Of a stretch of DNA of 64,000 bases, positions 1 through 9,473 are shown piece after piece. Under the pieces are notes generated by a model, which saw only the letters and a program-made list of their open reading frames with translations, was not told the DNA's origin and did not search any database. Each line of letters begins with the position of its first letter. Within the stretch, counting starts at the first letter, position 1. The translations under genes were made by a program, and so were the position numbers. The stretch covers positions 60,391-124,390 of the forward strand of contig CAXXFR010000003.1 of assembly GCA_963667455.2 (NCBI GenBank). Direction: 5' to 3'. This DNA comes from Bin55 sp963667455. GTDB taxonomy: Bacteria > Pseudomonadota > Gammaproteobacteria > Pseudomonadales > Azotimanducaceae.

Positions 1-6
1 AGCAGA

Positions 7-1680
7 TTGCGAACGGTAGGGGGCGGCTGGCGCATGGGTGCTCTGAGTTCCCTGCCCGGCGTTGTACTCGTCAGGGAACGGGGATTTCCAGTAGCTGACC
101 TGGCGCGAGTTTACAGATCGGGAGCGGAGTCTGAGGAAGTCGCTCGAATGCTTGAACTCTTTCCGTATCTTGGATTGGGAACCGACGTGTTTCTGAGAGA
201 CCTGCCAGAGCATTACTGGACACACTTCACATCGGCTACCGGTGAGCACTCCTTGACGCTCGATCTGATTGTGAAGTCGCTGCTTTGGAACATGCCTCAA
301 GTGGGCGGCAGTCTTCCCTTTTCAGCCTATGCGACTATGCATCTTGTGCCGCTGACGCTACTTAACGCCTCCATCGCGTGGGACATCATCCGCGCCAACC
401 AACCGGTCATGCTGGCTCGGAACTACCTTCCTCTGCTTGAACGCTCCCATTTCCGCCGCAACAACGTTTGGGATCTGATCGAGAACGTCTCGATCGCCGA
501 ACTGCCATCCGTCAACGGACACCGGGACGACTTGGAGCTGGTTCTGCTGAAGAGTACGGAGATTGCCGCGGCGTTGATAGAGTTCAACGATCGAGACTAC
601 GAAGCAATCGCTCGATGGCTAGTCGCCGTGCGCAACAAGTTTGCAGGAAGAACGTACGAGTACGAGGATCTGCTGGAAGCAGCGCGCGAACACAGCATCA
701 TCGTGGATCCGTTCCTAACGGACTGGCTGACGAGTTCATCTATGCCGGGGTTTGTGTTCTCGCCCGTAGAGACGGTGAGAATCGCTGACGACTCCGAAGG
801 CAGCGCTCGAGTCCAAGTTTCGTTCGCGGTCCGCAACACCGAACCCGTGGACGGGTTCGTGGTTCCCAGGTACTCGCAAGGCGTTGGCGAACCTGTGCTG
901 GTCGAAGGACATTCAGCCAAACGAATCAATCTGGTTCTTTCGGGTCCGCAATTGCAGGAAACCACCTACCGACTCTCCATATACTGCGGAGTTTCGCTGA
1001 ATCGCGGCACCAAACTGTTCGTCTTAGACTTGTTCGATCTCCCGTCGAGACCCGGAACCGAGCCAGGTCCGTTCGAAGAGGAAACCGAATGGGAACCCGA
1101 TAGTACGGCCGTAGTGGTTGACGATCTCGACGAAGGCTTCAAGTTCGTTCAGCCCAAATTCGACGCCAGTGGATCGCAAGCTTCCGGTCCAATTGGCTGG
1201 TTCCGATCCACGAGTCCCAACTTCGAATACGTCGCGGGTTGGCGCGACTCGGAGTCGCTCTACTATCCTCGGCGCGGATTCTGGGTGCGCAGAACCGATA
1301 CCGATGCCTTTGGAAGGTATCGTCAAACCATGGTTGTTACAAAGGTCAATAGACATACCGAGGTGGAATTGGGTCGATTCGAGGCGAAAATCCCCGAGTC
1401 CGGCCGCTGGGAGCTCGACTATCACGTCGTACAGCCGTACTACCAGCCAGTTGGAGAAGTAGCGCTCCGTATTCGGAGCGGAGCTGAATCGTGGGATGCA
1501 GAAATCGATCTCTCAACGGCCACAGGCGGCTGGAACCGGATCGGCGAGTTCACACTCGACGAAGGGACGGCAAGCGTAGGGATCGTCGGATCCGATACTC
1601 GAGACGAAATTTACGCAGATGCCATTCGTTGGCGCAGAGTCGACGGGATCGAGAAACCGACCGCAACCGAGAAGCGATAG
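7..1680 (+). CDS. C-terminal part of a large protein with golvesin-like terminal domain
   Basis: The reading frame is open to the left edge, so the TTG at 7 is probably not the true start and this is the 3' part of a longer gene. Roughly residues 1-250 are helix-rich. Around residues 235-330 there is a beta-sandwich-like stretch (DPFLTDWL, then VRNTEPVDGFVVP) that resembles the region after the catalytic domain of M1-type aminopeptidases; that is a weak inference. Residues about 380-557 contain a golvesin/Xly CBD-like module: it ends with a W-R-I-G-E-F segment, an acidic turn and the typical closing motif DAIRWRRV. Such modules usually sit at the C-terminus of secreted or envelope proteins and bind polymers or surfaces. 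No catalytic motif is visible in the part present. Function is unknown. Confidence 0.6.
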   Translation: MRTVGGGWRMGALSSLPGVVLVRERGFPVADLARVYRSGAESEEVARMLELFPYLGLGTDVFLRDLPEHYWTHFTSATGEHSLTLDLIVKSLLWNMPQVGGSLPFSAYATMHLVPLTLLNASIAWDIIRANQPVMLARNYLPLLERSHFRRNNVWDLIENVSIAELPSVNGHRDDLELVLLKSTEIAAALIEFNDRDYEAIARWLVAVRNKFAGRTYEYEDLLEAAREHSIIVDPFLTDWLTSSSMPGFVFSPVETVRIADDSEGSARVQVSFAVRNTEPVDGFVVPRYSQGVGEPVLVEGHSAKRINLVLSGPQLQETTYRLSIYCGVSLNRGTKLFVLDLFDLPSRPGTEPGPFEEETEWEPDSTAVVVDDLDEGFKFVQPKFDASGSQASGPIGWFRSTSPNFEYVAGWRDSESLYYPRRGFWVRRTDTDAFGRYRQTMVVTKVNRHTEVELGRFEAKIPESGRWELDYHVVQPYYQPVGEVALRIRSGAESWDAEIDLSTATGGWNRIGEFTLDEGTASVGIVGSDTRDEIYADAIRWRRVDGIEKPTATEKR

Positions 1681-1773
1681 CACGCCGACAGACTCAGGTC
1701 GCAATCAAGGTTGCTGGGGCACGGCGCAACTACACCTTAGTTTTGCAAAGTAGCGCTCGGGTCGCTCCACAAG

Positions 1774-3507
1774 TCAAAGCCCCATTAGTTCAATTAGCTC
1801 CAAGTCCTCTTTCGCCTGATCGCGCTCGTTTGGTTGAAGAAAGATGTCGAAGTCATGCACCGATTTCTTGACTTCAACACTACGCGTCGTCTCCTTGTAC
1901 TGGTCGTGCATAACCGTCAGTTCGTAGCTTCCACTGGGAATTCCCGAGAAACGGTAGAACCCGTCCGCGTCGACGGTAGTGTGCTGATGGATCCCCTCTC
2001 CTTTTCCGAGGCCTTCCAGGTACACGCTAACCCCCAGTACGGTTCCCGCTGCAGCGACTCGACCGGTGAGTTCGTTGGATCCGAGATCGATGTCGACCCG
2101 AGTGTCTCCCGAGACCGCCACCCGGCGGGCCGTTCCACGACTCTTCACGTAGACCGTGTAGTCTCCCTCGTCCAGTCCATCAATGACAAACGAGCCATCT
2201 CCCCTTGTAGTTGTTTGGGACCGTGCATGTTGTCTGTCCAAGGGATTGACCTGAATTTCCAGCGAGGGAACGGGAACGCTGGCCGCCATTACCCGTCCAG
2301 TTAGTTTGGACCTTCCTTCGAAGACGAAGTCGAGTCGCGCGTCCTGGTTCTCGTCCAATTCCACCGTGCTTCTCAGTTCGCGGCCAGTTGACGTTACGCA
2401 TCTGGCCTCGTGCTCGCCGGCCTGTACCCCGGTCACCTTGTAGCTGCCGTCGGACTCCACACGACCACCTTTTCTCGCAACGGTGACCGAGGCGGTTTCC
2501 CCTTCCAAAAGACCCAGGACGGTGCCATGGACGCGTCCTATTTCGCTTATGACCAGCTCGATTCCCGTGACGTGTTCTCCGTTCTCGACCGACCCTTCCA
2601 ACGGCTTGGACCAACCGCTCTCCGCGGCTGCAATGATCCGATAGCTGCCCACGACCACAAAGTCGAATGTCCCGTCCTCGGCCGTTCTTCTGCCGCGAGA
2701 CCCCATGTCCACAAATGCGGGGTGCACTGGCTCTCCGTCGAGGGACACCACTCGCCCGCTTATGCTTCCGGTCCTTGTGGTCAGTTCGATCTCCAGGTAG
2801 GTTTCAACTTCATCGACGGTTACTCTGGTTCGCTGATAGCCTTGTGCGCTCACTGACAGAAGACCGCCGGCGGAGGGAAGACCCGTGACTTCGAACTCGC
2901 CGTAGGAGTCGGTCCTGTCAACGACATTGTTGAAGTCCCAGCTTGATAGAACCCGTTCTTGAATTCGAAGCCCCCGCAGCTGTGCACCTTCTATGGGCTG
3001 CCCCGTGGAACCGTCAGTGACTCTCCCCCGGACAGTTTGGGCAGATTCCAGTTCGACCAATCCCAGATCGAACGACTCTCTGCCTTCCAAGTAGATATAG
3101 AGACCGGTCGACCACGAGAGAAATCCCTGTGCTGTGATCTCGATGTGCTTCGTTGTGTCGTCGATCATGAGTTCGAGTAGGCCGTTCGGAGCGATGACAT
3201 CGACCATTGCTCCACCTCGGCTTCCGGAATACGTGAGCTGCAACGCTTCCACGGGCTCCCCCGTTTCTTCGTTCTCGACAGTTCCAGTCAGCGTGACCCA
3301 TCTGTGTAGCAGCAACTGCACGCCTTCCGCCGGCGCTTGCACCTCGACTGGGCGTGATCGCCGATCCTCGGCATCGCTAACTGTCAGTTCGACCGAGGCA
3401 CCCTCCGCGAAGGGACCGATTCGGAATTCGTCGTCGAAATCGAACTCGGCGCGAAACTCAGTGGTTTGGCTTTCTGGAGGCGTGACGACGACTTCAAAGT
3501 CTCCCCC
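1774..3507 (-). CDS. Carboxypeptidase-regulatory-like repeat protein, C-terminal piece after a frameshift
   Basis: This is the downstream part of one gene with the piece at 3494-4153. A GTG at 3342 could begin an independent product, but the same frame continues upstream without a stop to the C5 run at 3503-3507. The extra residues (FEVVVTPPE and onward) continue the repeat architecture of the upstream piece. It consists of about six successive carboxypeptidase-regulatory-like (transthyretin-like beta-sandwich) repeats, recognisable by openings such as GRVTDGSTGQPIEGA, GRVVSLDGEPV and GRVAAAGTVLG and closings such as DGSFVIDGLDEGDYTVYV. No peptidase domain is attached. Proteins of this kind are usually secreted or envelope-associated, acting in adhesion or scaffolding. 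Whether this half is made depends on whether the frameshift is real. Confidence 0.7.
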   Translation of the reverse strand, partial: GGDFEVVVTPPESQTTEFRAEFDFDDEFRIGPFAEGASVELTVSDAEDRRSRPVEVQAPAEGVQLLLHRWVTLTGTVENEETGEPVEALQLTYSGSRGGAMVDVIAPNGLLELMIDDTTKHIEITAQGFLSWSTGLYIYLEGRESFDLGLVELESAQTVRGRVTDGSTGQPIEGAQLRGLRIQERVLSSWDFNNVVDRTDSYGEFEVTGLPSAGGLLSVSAQGYQRTRVTVDEVETYLEIELTTRTGSISGRVVSLDGEPVHPAFVDMGSRGRRTAEDGTFDFVVVGSYRIIAAAESGWSKPLEGSVENGEHVTGIELVISEIGRVHGTVLGLLEGETASVTVARKGGRVESDGSYKVTGVQAGEHEARCVTSTGRELRSTVELDENQDARLDFVFEGRSKLTGRVMAASVPVPSLEIQVNPLDRQHARSQTTTRGDGSFVIDGLDEGDYTVYVKSRGTARRVAVSGDTRVDIDLGSNELTGRVAAAGTVLGVSVYLEGLGKGEGIHQHTTVDADGFYRFSGIPSGSYELTVMHDQYKETTRSVEVKKSVHDFDIFLQPNERDQAKEDLELIELMGL

Positions 3508-4153
3508 GCACTTTCGTTCCGTAGCGGTCCTCGATGCGACCTGCGACGTATACCGCCTTCGCCAATTGAAAACTCACTTCCTGCGCTTCCCCATCAACAG
3601 TTAGAACCACCTCCTGGCTGGCAGGCATGAAACCTGGAGAAGTCACAGTTGCGACGTAGCGTCCTGGCGAAAGTCCGCCTATCTCAAAGGAGCCGTCCGG
3701 ATCGATTTCCCATTCGGTCAAAGCAGGATCCGGTAGGGAGAATCCAAGATCTTGGTTGTAGTCCAGCGACACGTTACCTTCACCGATTGGTTGTCCAGTG
3801 GTGGTGGCGACGCTTCCGTGCAACGACATTCCACTTGAGAAGTGGAGCTCGACACCAGTCTCCAGGAGCTCTGTTGTGAGCGCGACAACGAAAGGCACGC
3901 AGTTTTTCTTCAGAAAGATCAGCCTCGAGTTCTTGCCGACAGTCGGAACGCCAATGGAAAACTCACGGGCAGTTTCAACAACCCAGTGTTCCGGGTTCTC
4001 GGAGGAAGCGGCGTCTCGAACTACACCCACCCAAACTTCGTTCCCGTCGTAGCTGGCATCGTCGACCCGGACGTGCACTTGCATGGAACGTTCACCCAAT
4101 AAGGAAGTGCTACACAGACATAGCCATACAAGAACAAGACCCGGAATTCTCAC
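3494..4153 (-). CDS. Secreted carboxypeptidase-regulatory-like protein, N-terminal piece
   Basis: The product starts with a clear signal peptide (MRIPGLVLVWLCLCSTSLLG) and an ATG at 4153. It then has one divergent beta domain and one typical carboxypeptidase-regulatory-like repeat around residues 105-205 (GSVATTTGQPIGEGNVSLDY, later GGLSPGRYVATVTSPGF). The frame stops at 3494 immediately after the opening of the next repeat (AGRIEDRYGTKVRG). One additional G in the coding-strand G5 run at 3503-3507 would join it to the downstream piece and give a protein of about 790 residues with six or seven repeats. I read the two pieces as one gene that is either a pseudogene or split by a homopolymer sequencing error. 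Confidence 0.75.
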   Translation of the reverse strand: MRIPGLVLVWLCLCSTSLLGERSMQVHVRVDDASYDGNEVWVGVVRDAASSENPEHWVVETAREFSIGVPTVGKNSRLIFLKKNCVPFVVALTTELLETGVELHFSSGMSLHGSVATTTGQPIGEGNVSLDYNQDLGFSLPDPALTEWEIDPDGSFEIGGLSPGRYVATVTSPGFMPASQEVVLTVDGEAQEVSFQLAKAVYVAGRIEDRYGTKVRGRL

Positions 4154-4498
4154 TTCTAAGTTCCTTCAGTTTGCTCTGCAAGTTCTAGACAGCTCTGCAA
4201 GCTTGAACCCTACGTGTGCAAACGCGAACCAAGCCTGACATAGAAGTCGAATCTGGCATTGCGAACTGACTACCAAACTGTTCAAATCTTATTGCATTCA
4301 TAGCACCTTTCATCCCGCCGGTCGTCTCCGGTGCGATGTCGGGTCTGCCGATGGGTCAACGAGAGCACTCGGTGCTAATTGCCCTATGGGTTTAGGATGA
4401 GAGTGATCGGAGGACTATTTGCTGTTGTTAAATCACAACTTAAGCTAGCGTACTCCGCTTGTTCCGCCCCTCCCCGTTGTGTAACTGGTTGGTAGTTT
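4154..4498. other. Intergenic gap, no gene seen
   Basis: No convincing coding frame was found. The stretch holds the upstream region of the secreted repeat protein and the downstream region of the malonyl-CoA synthetase gene. The only structure noticed is a short direct repeat of GCTCTGCAAG near 4171 and 4190. No stem followed by a T tract was seen. Confidence 0.5.
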
Positions 4499-6043
4499 TC
4501 ACTCAACAAAGAGGCTGGCAACCTGCTCGCGTAGTACGTTCTTCTGAATTTTGCCCATTGCATTGCGAGGCAACTCATCCAACTGAACGACAGCCTTGGG
4601 ATGCTTGAATCGGGCTAACCGATCTTGCAACCAAAGTCGCAATTCCGACAATTGAATGGACCGATTAGCGACAACCACAGCGACAACCGCCTCTCCAAAG
4701 TCCGGGTGTGGAGCACCTACAACGGCTGTCTCACGAACACCATCGAGTTCATCAATGGCAGACTCGATTTCTGCGGGGTACACGTTGAGGCCTCCACTGA
4801 TTATTAGGTCTTTCTCACGTCCAACGATCAGCACCCGACCATCTTCTTCTTGATAGCCAACGTCTCCCGTCTTGAAGAACCCGTCCGATGTGAACTCCTG
4901 AGTCGTTTGTTCGGGCATCTGCCAGTACTCGGGAAACACATTGGGACCTTTGATTTCGATACCGCCGATCTCTCCACTCGGCATCGTCTCCCCCGCTTCG
5001 TTTGCGATTCGAAGCTGAACATCGGGCAGCGGAAACCCTACCGTTCCCGGAACGCGCTCGCCGTCGTAGGGATTTGATGTGATCATCAAGGCTTCACTCA
5101 TGCCGTAACGTTCCAGAATGCGGTGACCTGTTCGTCGTTCAAACAGAGCGAAAGTCTGTTCGGAAAGCGGTGCCGAACCCGAAATGAACAAGCGCATGTC
5201 TTGGATGTGAGACTTGCCAAATTCTTTGTGGGAGAGCATTCGGGAATAGAAGGTGGGGACCCCCATCAAGACTGTGACATCTGGCAATGCTTGCAGAACG
5301 CGATTCACCTCGAAGCGTTCGTGCCAGATCATGGATGTACCGGTGAGCAGCACGCAATGCAATGCGACAAAAAGACCATGTACGTGATAAATGGGTAGTG
5401 CATGCAACAGTACATCGGTTGGTTGCCAATGCCAGTACTTGATCAGCGTCAGCGCATTGGAGAGTAGGTTGCCGTGGTTGAGCACTGCTCCTTTCGACCG
5501 TCCGGTGGTGCCCGATGTGTAGAGGATGGCGGCGATGTCACTGGCGGACATCTCTTCGATTCGAGCGTCAGCAGTGGCCTCTGCTACACGTTCACTTAGT
5601 GATCCCCCGCCTTTCTCATCGAGTGTCCACGTGGGTCCTTCGTACCTCAGCGATGGAACCGGGTCATCTTGTAGAACCAACAGCGACGGCCGGGTGTCGT
5701 CAACAAAATACTGGACTTCTTTGGACGTATAGGAATCGTTCATTGGAACGTAGACCGTTCCAGTCTGCAGACAAGCCAAGTAGAGGGCGACCAGCTCTGG
5801 ACACTTGCCGGCTTGAGCGACAATTCGGTCTCCACGGACGATTCCAGCCGCTTTCAAAGAACCAGCGGTTCGCTGGGTCCTTTCCCACAAGTCTGCGTAG
5901 GACCAGGTCTTATCCGATGCTTGGATGCAATTCTTCCCTGCAGATTCCCGGAAGACTTGGTGAATGTGATGGAAGAGACTGTCGTTCACATCAAAGACTT
6001 CAACCCGAATCGAGTTCCCTGTGATTTCCGTATTCTTGCACAC
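4499..6043 (-). CDS. matB: Malonate--CoA ligase (malonyl-CoA synthetase)
   Basis: An ANL-superfamily adenylate-forming enzyme that activates malonate (or a close analogue such as methylmalonate) with ATP and CoA to give malonyl-CoA in the cytoplasm. The AMP-binding loop YTSGTTGRSKG lies at residues 175-185, followed by LPIYHVHGLF, the RYGMSEALMITSNPYDGERVPGTVG block typical of MatB, the hinge TGDVGY, and the C-terminal catalytic lysine in MGKIQKNVLR. The GTG at 6043 lies only 14 bases from the divergent acetoacetyl-CoA synthetase gene. A second in-frame GTG at 5989 (VNDSLF) lines up better with the N-terminus of known MatB proteins and would leave room for promoters, so I favour it. Malonyl-CoA is also the kind of product made by the carboxylase at 9.5 kb. 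Confidence 0.8.
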   Translation of the reverse strand: MCKNTEITGNSIRVEVFDVNDSLFHHIHQVFRESAGKNCIQASDKTWSYADLWERTQRTAGSLKAAGIVRGDRIVAQAGKCPELVALYLACLQTGTVYVPMNDSYTSKEVQYFVDDTRPSLLVLQDDPVPSLRYEGPTWTLDEKGGGSLSERVAEATADARIEEMSASDIAAILYTSGTTGRSKGAVLNHGNLLSNALTLIKYWHWQPTDVLLHALPIYHVHGLFVALHCVLLTGTSMIWHERFEVNRVLQALPDVTVLMGVPTFYSRMLSHKEFGKSHIQDMRLFISGSAPLSEQTFALFERRTGHRILERYGMSEALMITSNPYDGERVPGTVGFPLPDVQLRIANEAGETMPSGEIGGIEIKGPNVFPEYWQMPEQTTQEFTSDGFFKTGDVGYQEEDGRVLIVGREKDLIISGGLNVYPAEIESAIDELDGVRETAVVGAPHPDFGEAVVAVVVANRSIQLSELRLWLQDRLARFKHPKAVVQLDELPRNAMGKIQKNVLREQVASLFVE

Positions 6044-6057
6044 TCAAACCACAAGCC

Positions 6058-7992
6058 TTGAGTGACATGTCTCCAACCCCGCTTTGGACTCCGCCGGAAT
6101 CACTCATCGAGTCGTGCAATCTAACTCAGTTTGCCAAGGGAATCGGTTTTGCGCCTCCGCACTATGCCGCTCTACACCGTTGGTCCATCGATAATCGAGC
6201 CGAGTTTTGGCGGGAAGCGTGGGACTTTCTTGGTGTCATAGGCGTTCCGGGCAATAACGTCCTAATAAACGGGGAAGATTTTCTCAAGAACAAGTGGTTT
6301 CCTAACGCTCGACTCAACTATGCCGAGAACCTGCTACGTCGAAGTGACGATGCACCAGCCGTAATCTCGCACGTCGAGTCGAAGGAACGAGTATCGCTCA
6401 CTTACCGAGAACTGCGAACCAAGACTGCGCAATTTGCTGCTGAGCTGAGATCTCGCGGAGTCAAACCGGGCGACCGGGTGGCAGCATACCTACCCAATGT
6501 TCCAGAGACGCTCATCGCAATGCTCGGAACGGCAAGCATCGGAGCAGTGTGGTCGTCGTGTTCCCCAGACTTCGGATTTCAGGGCGCAATAGATCGGTTT
6601 GGGCAAATTTCCCCGAAGTTGCTACTGGCCGCTGACGGTTACATCTACAACGGGAAGGAATTTCGGACCTTAGACAATGCAAGACGCATCGCCAATGAAG
6701 TTCCGAGCATTGAAGACCTTCTTCTGCTTCGCAGCTTGGATGGGACCGAAGACAACTTCTCCGTTGTCTGGCAACGATCGGAAACCGATCTCGAGTTCGA
6801 GCGTTTCGCTTTCGACCATCCGTTGTTCATCATGTATTCATCGGGGACCACCGGGCGTCCGAAGTGCATCGTTCACGGGATTGGCGGCACCTTGCTGCAG
6901 CACATGAAGGAACACCAGCTTCACGTCAATCTCCGAGCGAACTCTCGGATTTTCTTCTTTACAACCTGTGGCTGGATGATGTGGAACTGGTTAGTATCCG
7001 CTCTGGCAAGCGGCTCAACCATAGTTCTCTATGACGGTTCCCCATTCCGACCCCAGCCCGGTTCGTTAATCGACCTTATCGAGAAGGAGAACCTCATGGT
7101 GTTTGGAGCTGGAGCAAAGTACTACTCCAGCCTTGAGAACGCCGGTGTACGCAATACGGCAATGAGCGATCCTTCAAATCTCGAGTCCATTCAATCGACT
7201 GGCTCGCCGCTTTCGCCCGAGTCGTTCGACTACATCTATAGGAACATCTCCCCCTCATCGCAACTTGCATCGATAACTGGTGGCACGGATCTCATGGGTT
7301 GCTTTGCATTAGGCGTACCGTGGCTCCCTGTGCATCGAGGGGAAATTCAAGGACCGGGTCTTGGCATGGCGGTGGATGTCTTCGACGAGTCCGGCAGCTC
7401 GGTCTCCGACGCAAAGGGCGAACTGGTATGCACAAAGTCCTTTCCAAGCAAACCCATCGGATTCTGGAACGACCCCGATGATCAAGAGTACCGAAGTGCG
7501 TACTTTGAAACCTACCCCAACATTTGGGCACACGGCGACTTTGCTGAAGTATCGCAAACCACGCAGGGCATGGTCATTCACGGACGTAGCGATGCCGTAT
7601 TGAACCCAGGCGGCGTCCGCATAGGTACAGCGGAGATCTACAGACAGGTTGAGTCGATGGAAGAGATCGAAGAAGCGCTGTGCATCGGTCAGAGCTGGCA
7701 GGACGACACCCGAGTGGTGTTGTTTGTGGTCTTAGCCGGTAGTTGGGAATTGGACGAGGAACTGAGCACGAGAATCAAACAACGAATTCGCGCGAATGCG
7801 TCGCCCCGGCACGTCCCAGCGGTAATCTTGCAAGTCTCCGATATTCCCCGAACTCGGTCGGGCAAGATTGCCGAACTGGCAGTTAGGGATGTTGTTCACG
7901 GTCGAGCGATCAACAATACATCAGCCCTTGCCAACCCTGAATCTTTGGATCAGTTCGTCAATCGAGAGGAGCTGAATCCAAACTTGCAATAA
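6058..7992 (+). CDS. Acetoacetate--CoA ligase (acetoacetyl-CoA synthetase)
   Basis: Activates acetoacetate to acetoacetyl-CoA, linking ketone bodies or polyhydroxybutyrate breakdown to central metabolism. It has the full family length (644 residues). The N-terminal acetyl-CoA-synthetase-type cap (WSIDNRAEFWREAWDFLGV) and FPNARLNYAENLL are characteristic. The AMP-binding loop YSSGTTGRPK begins near residue 260, with CGWMMWNWL after it. The acetoacetyl-CoA-synthetase block SITGGTDLMGCF follows, and the C-terminal catalytic lysine is K603 in RSGKIAEL. The start is either TTG at 6058 or ATG at 6067; neither has a strong Shine-Dalgarno site. It is divergent from matB, so both may respond to small-acid availability, which is inference from context only. 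Confidence 0.9.
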   Translation: MSDMSPTPLWTPPESLIESCNLTQFAKGIGFAPPHYAALHRWSIDNRAEFWREAWDFLGVIGVPGNNVLINGEDFLKNKWFPNARLNYAENLLRRSDDAPAVISHVESKERVSLTYRELRTKTAQFAAELRSRGVKPGDRVAAYLPNVPETLIAMLGTASIGAVWSSCSPDFGFQGAIDRFGQISPKLLLAADGYIYNGKEFRTLDNARRIANEVPSIEDLLLLRSLDGTEDNFSVVWQRSETDLEFERFAFDHPLFIMYSSGTTGRPKCIVHGIGGTLLQHMKEHQLHVNLRANSRIFFFTTCGWMMWNWLVSALASGSTIVLYDGSPFRPQPGSLIDLIEKENLMVFGAGAKYYSSLENAGVRNTAMSDPSNLESIQSTGSPLSPESFDYIYRNISPSSQLASITGGTDLMGCFALGVPWLPVHRGEIQGPGLGMAVDVFDESGSSVSDAKGELVCTKSFPSKPIGFWNDPDDQEYRSAYFETYPNIWAHGDFAEVSQTTQGMVIHGRSDAVLNPGGVRIGTAEIYRQVESMEEIEEALCIGQSWQDDTRVVLFVVLAGSWELDEELSTRIKQRIRANASPRHVPAVILQVSDIPRTRSGKIAELAVRDVVHGRAINNTSALANPESLDQFVNREELNPNLQ

Positions 7993-8035
7993 CAGTAGAA
8001 CCAAGTCTGGTGTTCATCGCCGATGGCGGATGTCG

Positions 8036-9403
8036 TCAAGCGTCCTGCTGACTTGCAACCCCTGCGGCTCCTCCGCCAAGGGTCGTCTCATTCCCCATAC
8101 GTGGGTCGCGCGGAACGAATTGGGAACAACCTAGAGAACAAACTGCCAAAACGCTCCCTATCAAGAAGACTGCGCTTCGGGATGTCAGCCAAACAATGCC
8201 GAGGCAAGCTGGCAGGATCACAGCCAGTATGTGATTGATCGTAAACGAGACGCTCATGGCGCCGGCGATTTCCTCGGGGTCAGCAATCTTTTGAAAGTAG
8301 GTTCGAATGGCAATCGCAAACGAAAAGAACAGGTTGTCGACCACATACAGTACTGCGGCAACTAGTCCCGAATTTACCAAAGCGTAGCCCACAAACACCA
8401 AGGCGATGGCAATGTACTCGATAGTCAGCGCTCGTCGCTCACCGATTTTTCCAATCAATGCACCGATGCGTTCCGCTACGAGCCAAGTTGCGACGTGATT
8501 GACTAGCAAGAGCACCGTCATGTTGCCGATGCTGAATCCGAATTTCTCGACCAGCAAAAAGCCCGCAAAAGCCACAAAAATCTGTCTGCGCGCGCCAGAG
8601 AGCAACGTCAGTAGGAAATACAGCCAATAACGGGGCTTCAATATCAGCGTGGGGCGTTGCTGAACTTCGCTCTCGAACTTCGGAAATCCGAACTGTAGAT
8701 ACAACACCAGAACAACAACAAGTGTGCCCGCACAAGCGTAGAGTGGGACAAAGCTCAAACTAAGAACTTCGGTGGCAAGCAATATCAGTCCATAGGTGAC
8801 CAGCGCCGAAATCGAGCCGTACGCCATGAGTTTTCCGAGCATGCGGGGCGCAATTTGCTTCGGTAGCCACTGAAGCGACAACGACTGTCGCGTCACTTCA
8901 AAGTAATGAAATCCAAACGACACCAGCACGACGGAGCAGTACAGTCCGATTGTTGAAGGAAGCAATCCGGTAATGGCTACCCCGACACCGAACAACGCGA
9001 GTGACACGACTGCGAACAGTTGCTCTCGCATCACCAGGAGGAAGAAGACGGTCGTGAATACCAGAAGTCCAGGGATTTCCCGCAGACTCTGCATGATCCC
9101 GTTTTCCAAACCCGTGAAACCGACCTGGTCGACTGCGAAGTTGTTGAGGAGGGCTTGCCAAGTGGACTCGCCGAACGGCAAAGCGATGCTGGCAACTATG
9201 AGAAACGCAAACGGACTCCTCCATCGGTTGGAGTACATTCGTCGCGTGGGTTGAATCAAGTCGGAAACTGTTGCAGAAACGGAATTTCGAACTTCATTAT
9301 GGATTGAGTAGTGCATTTCTAAGCAGCTTTCCTGCTCTACAACTGATGGCTGTAATTGAGCAGTTTCCTGCTCCTGGTGTTTGTTCGGATTGTTCCACTG
9401 CAT
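8036..9403 (-). CDS. MFS transporter
   Basis: A polytopic inner-membrane protein with about ten to twelve hydrophobic segments (for example PFAFLIVASIALPF, FTTVFFLLVM, YWLYFLLTLLSGA, VFLIGSVLAVCSLGC). It fits a major facilitator superfamily carrier of about 400 residues. The first 55 residues are hydrophilic and unlike a transporter, so ATG codons at 9316 or 9238 (MYSNRW, just before the first membrane segment) are more likely starts than 9403. Substrate cannot be told. The gene is convergent with the acetoacetyl-CoA synthetase gene and divergent from the acyl-CoA carboxylase gene. Confidence 0.75.
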   Translation of the reverse strand: MQWNNPNKHQEQETAQLQPSVVEQESCLEMHYSIHNEVRNSVSATVSDLIQPTRRMYSNRWRSPFAFLIVASIALPFGESTWQALLNNFAVDQVGFTGLENGIMQSLREIPGLLVFTTVFFLLVMREQLFAVVSLALFGVGVAITGLLPSTIGLYCSVVLVSFGFHYFEVTRQSLSLQWLPKQIAPRMLGKLMAYGSISALVTYGLILLATEVLSLSFVPLYACAGTLVVVLVLYLQFGFPKFESEVQQRPTLILKPRYWLYFLLTLLSGARRQIFVAFAGFLLVEKFGFSIGNMTVLLLVNHVATWLVAERIGALIGKIGERRALTIEYIAIALVFVGYALVNSGLVAAVLYVVDNLFFSFAIAIRTYFQKIADPEEIAGAMSVSFTINHILAVILPACLGIVWLTSRSAVFLIGSVLAVCSLGCSQFVPRDPRMGNETTLGGGAAGVASQQDA

Positions 9404-9473
9404 CGACCATTGGAAGCCGTTCTACTCCACAGTCCGAAGGAAGACATTCTTGACCGTCTCATAAAATTAGGTT

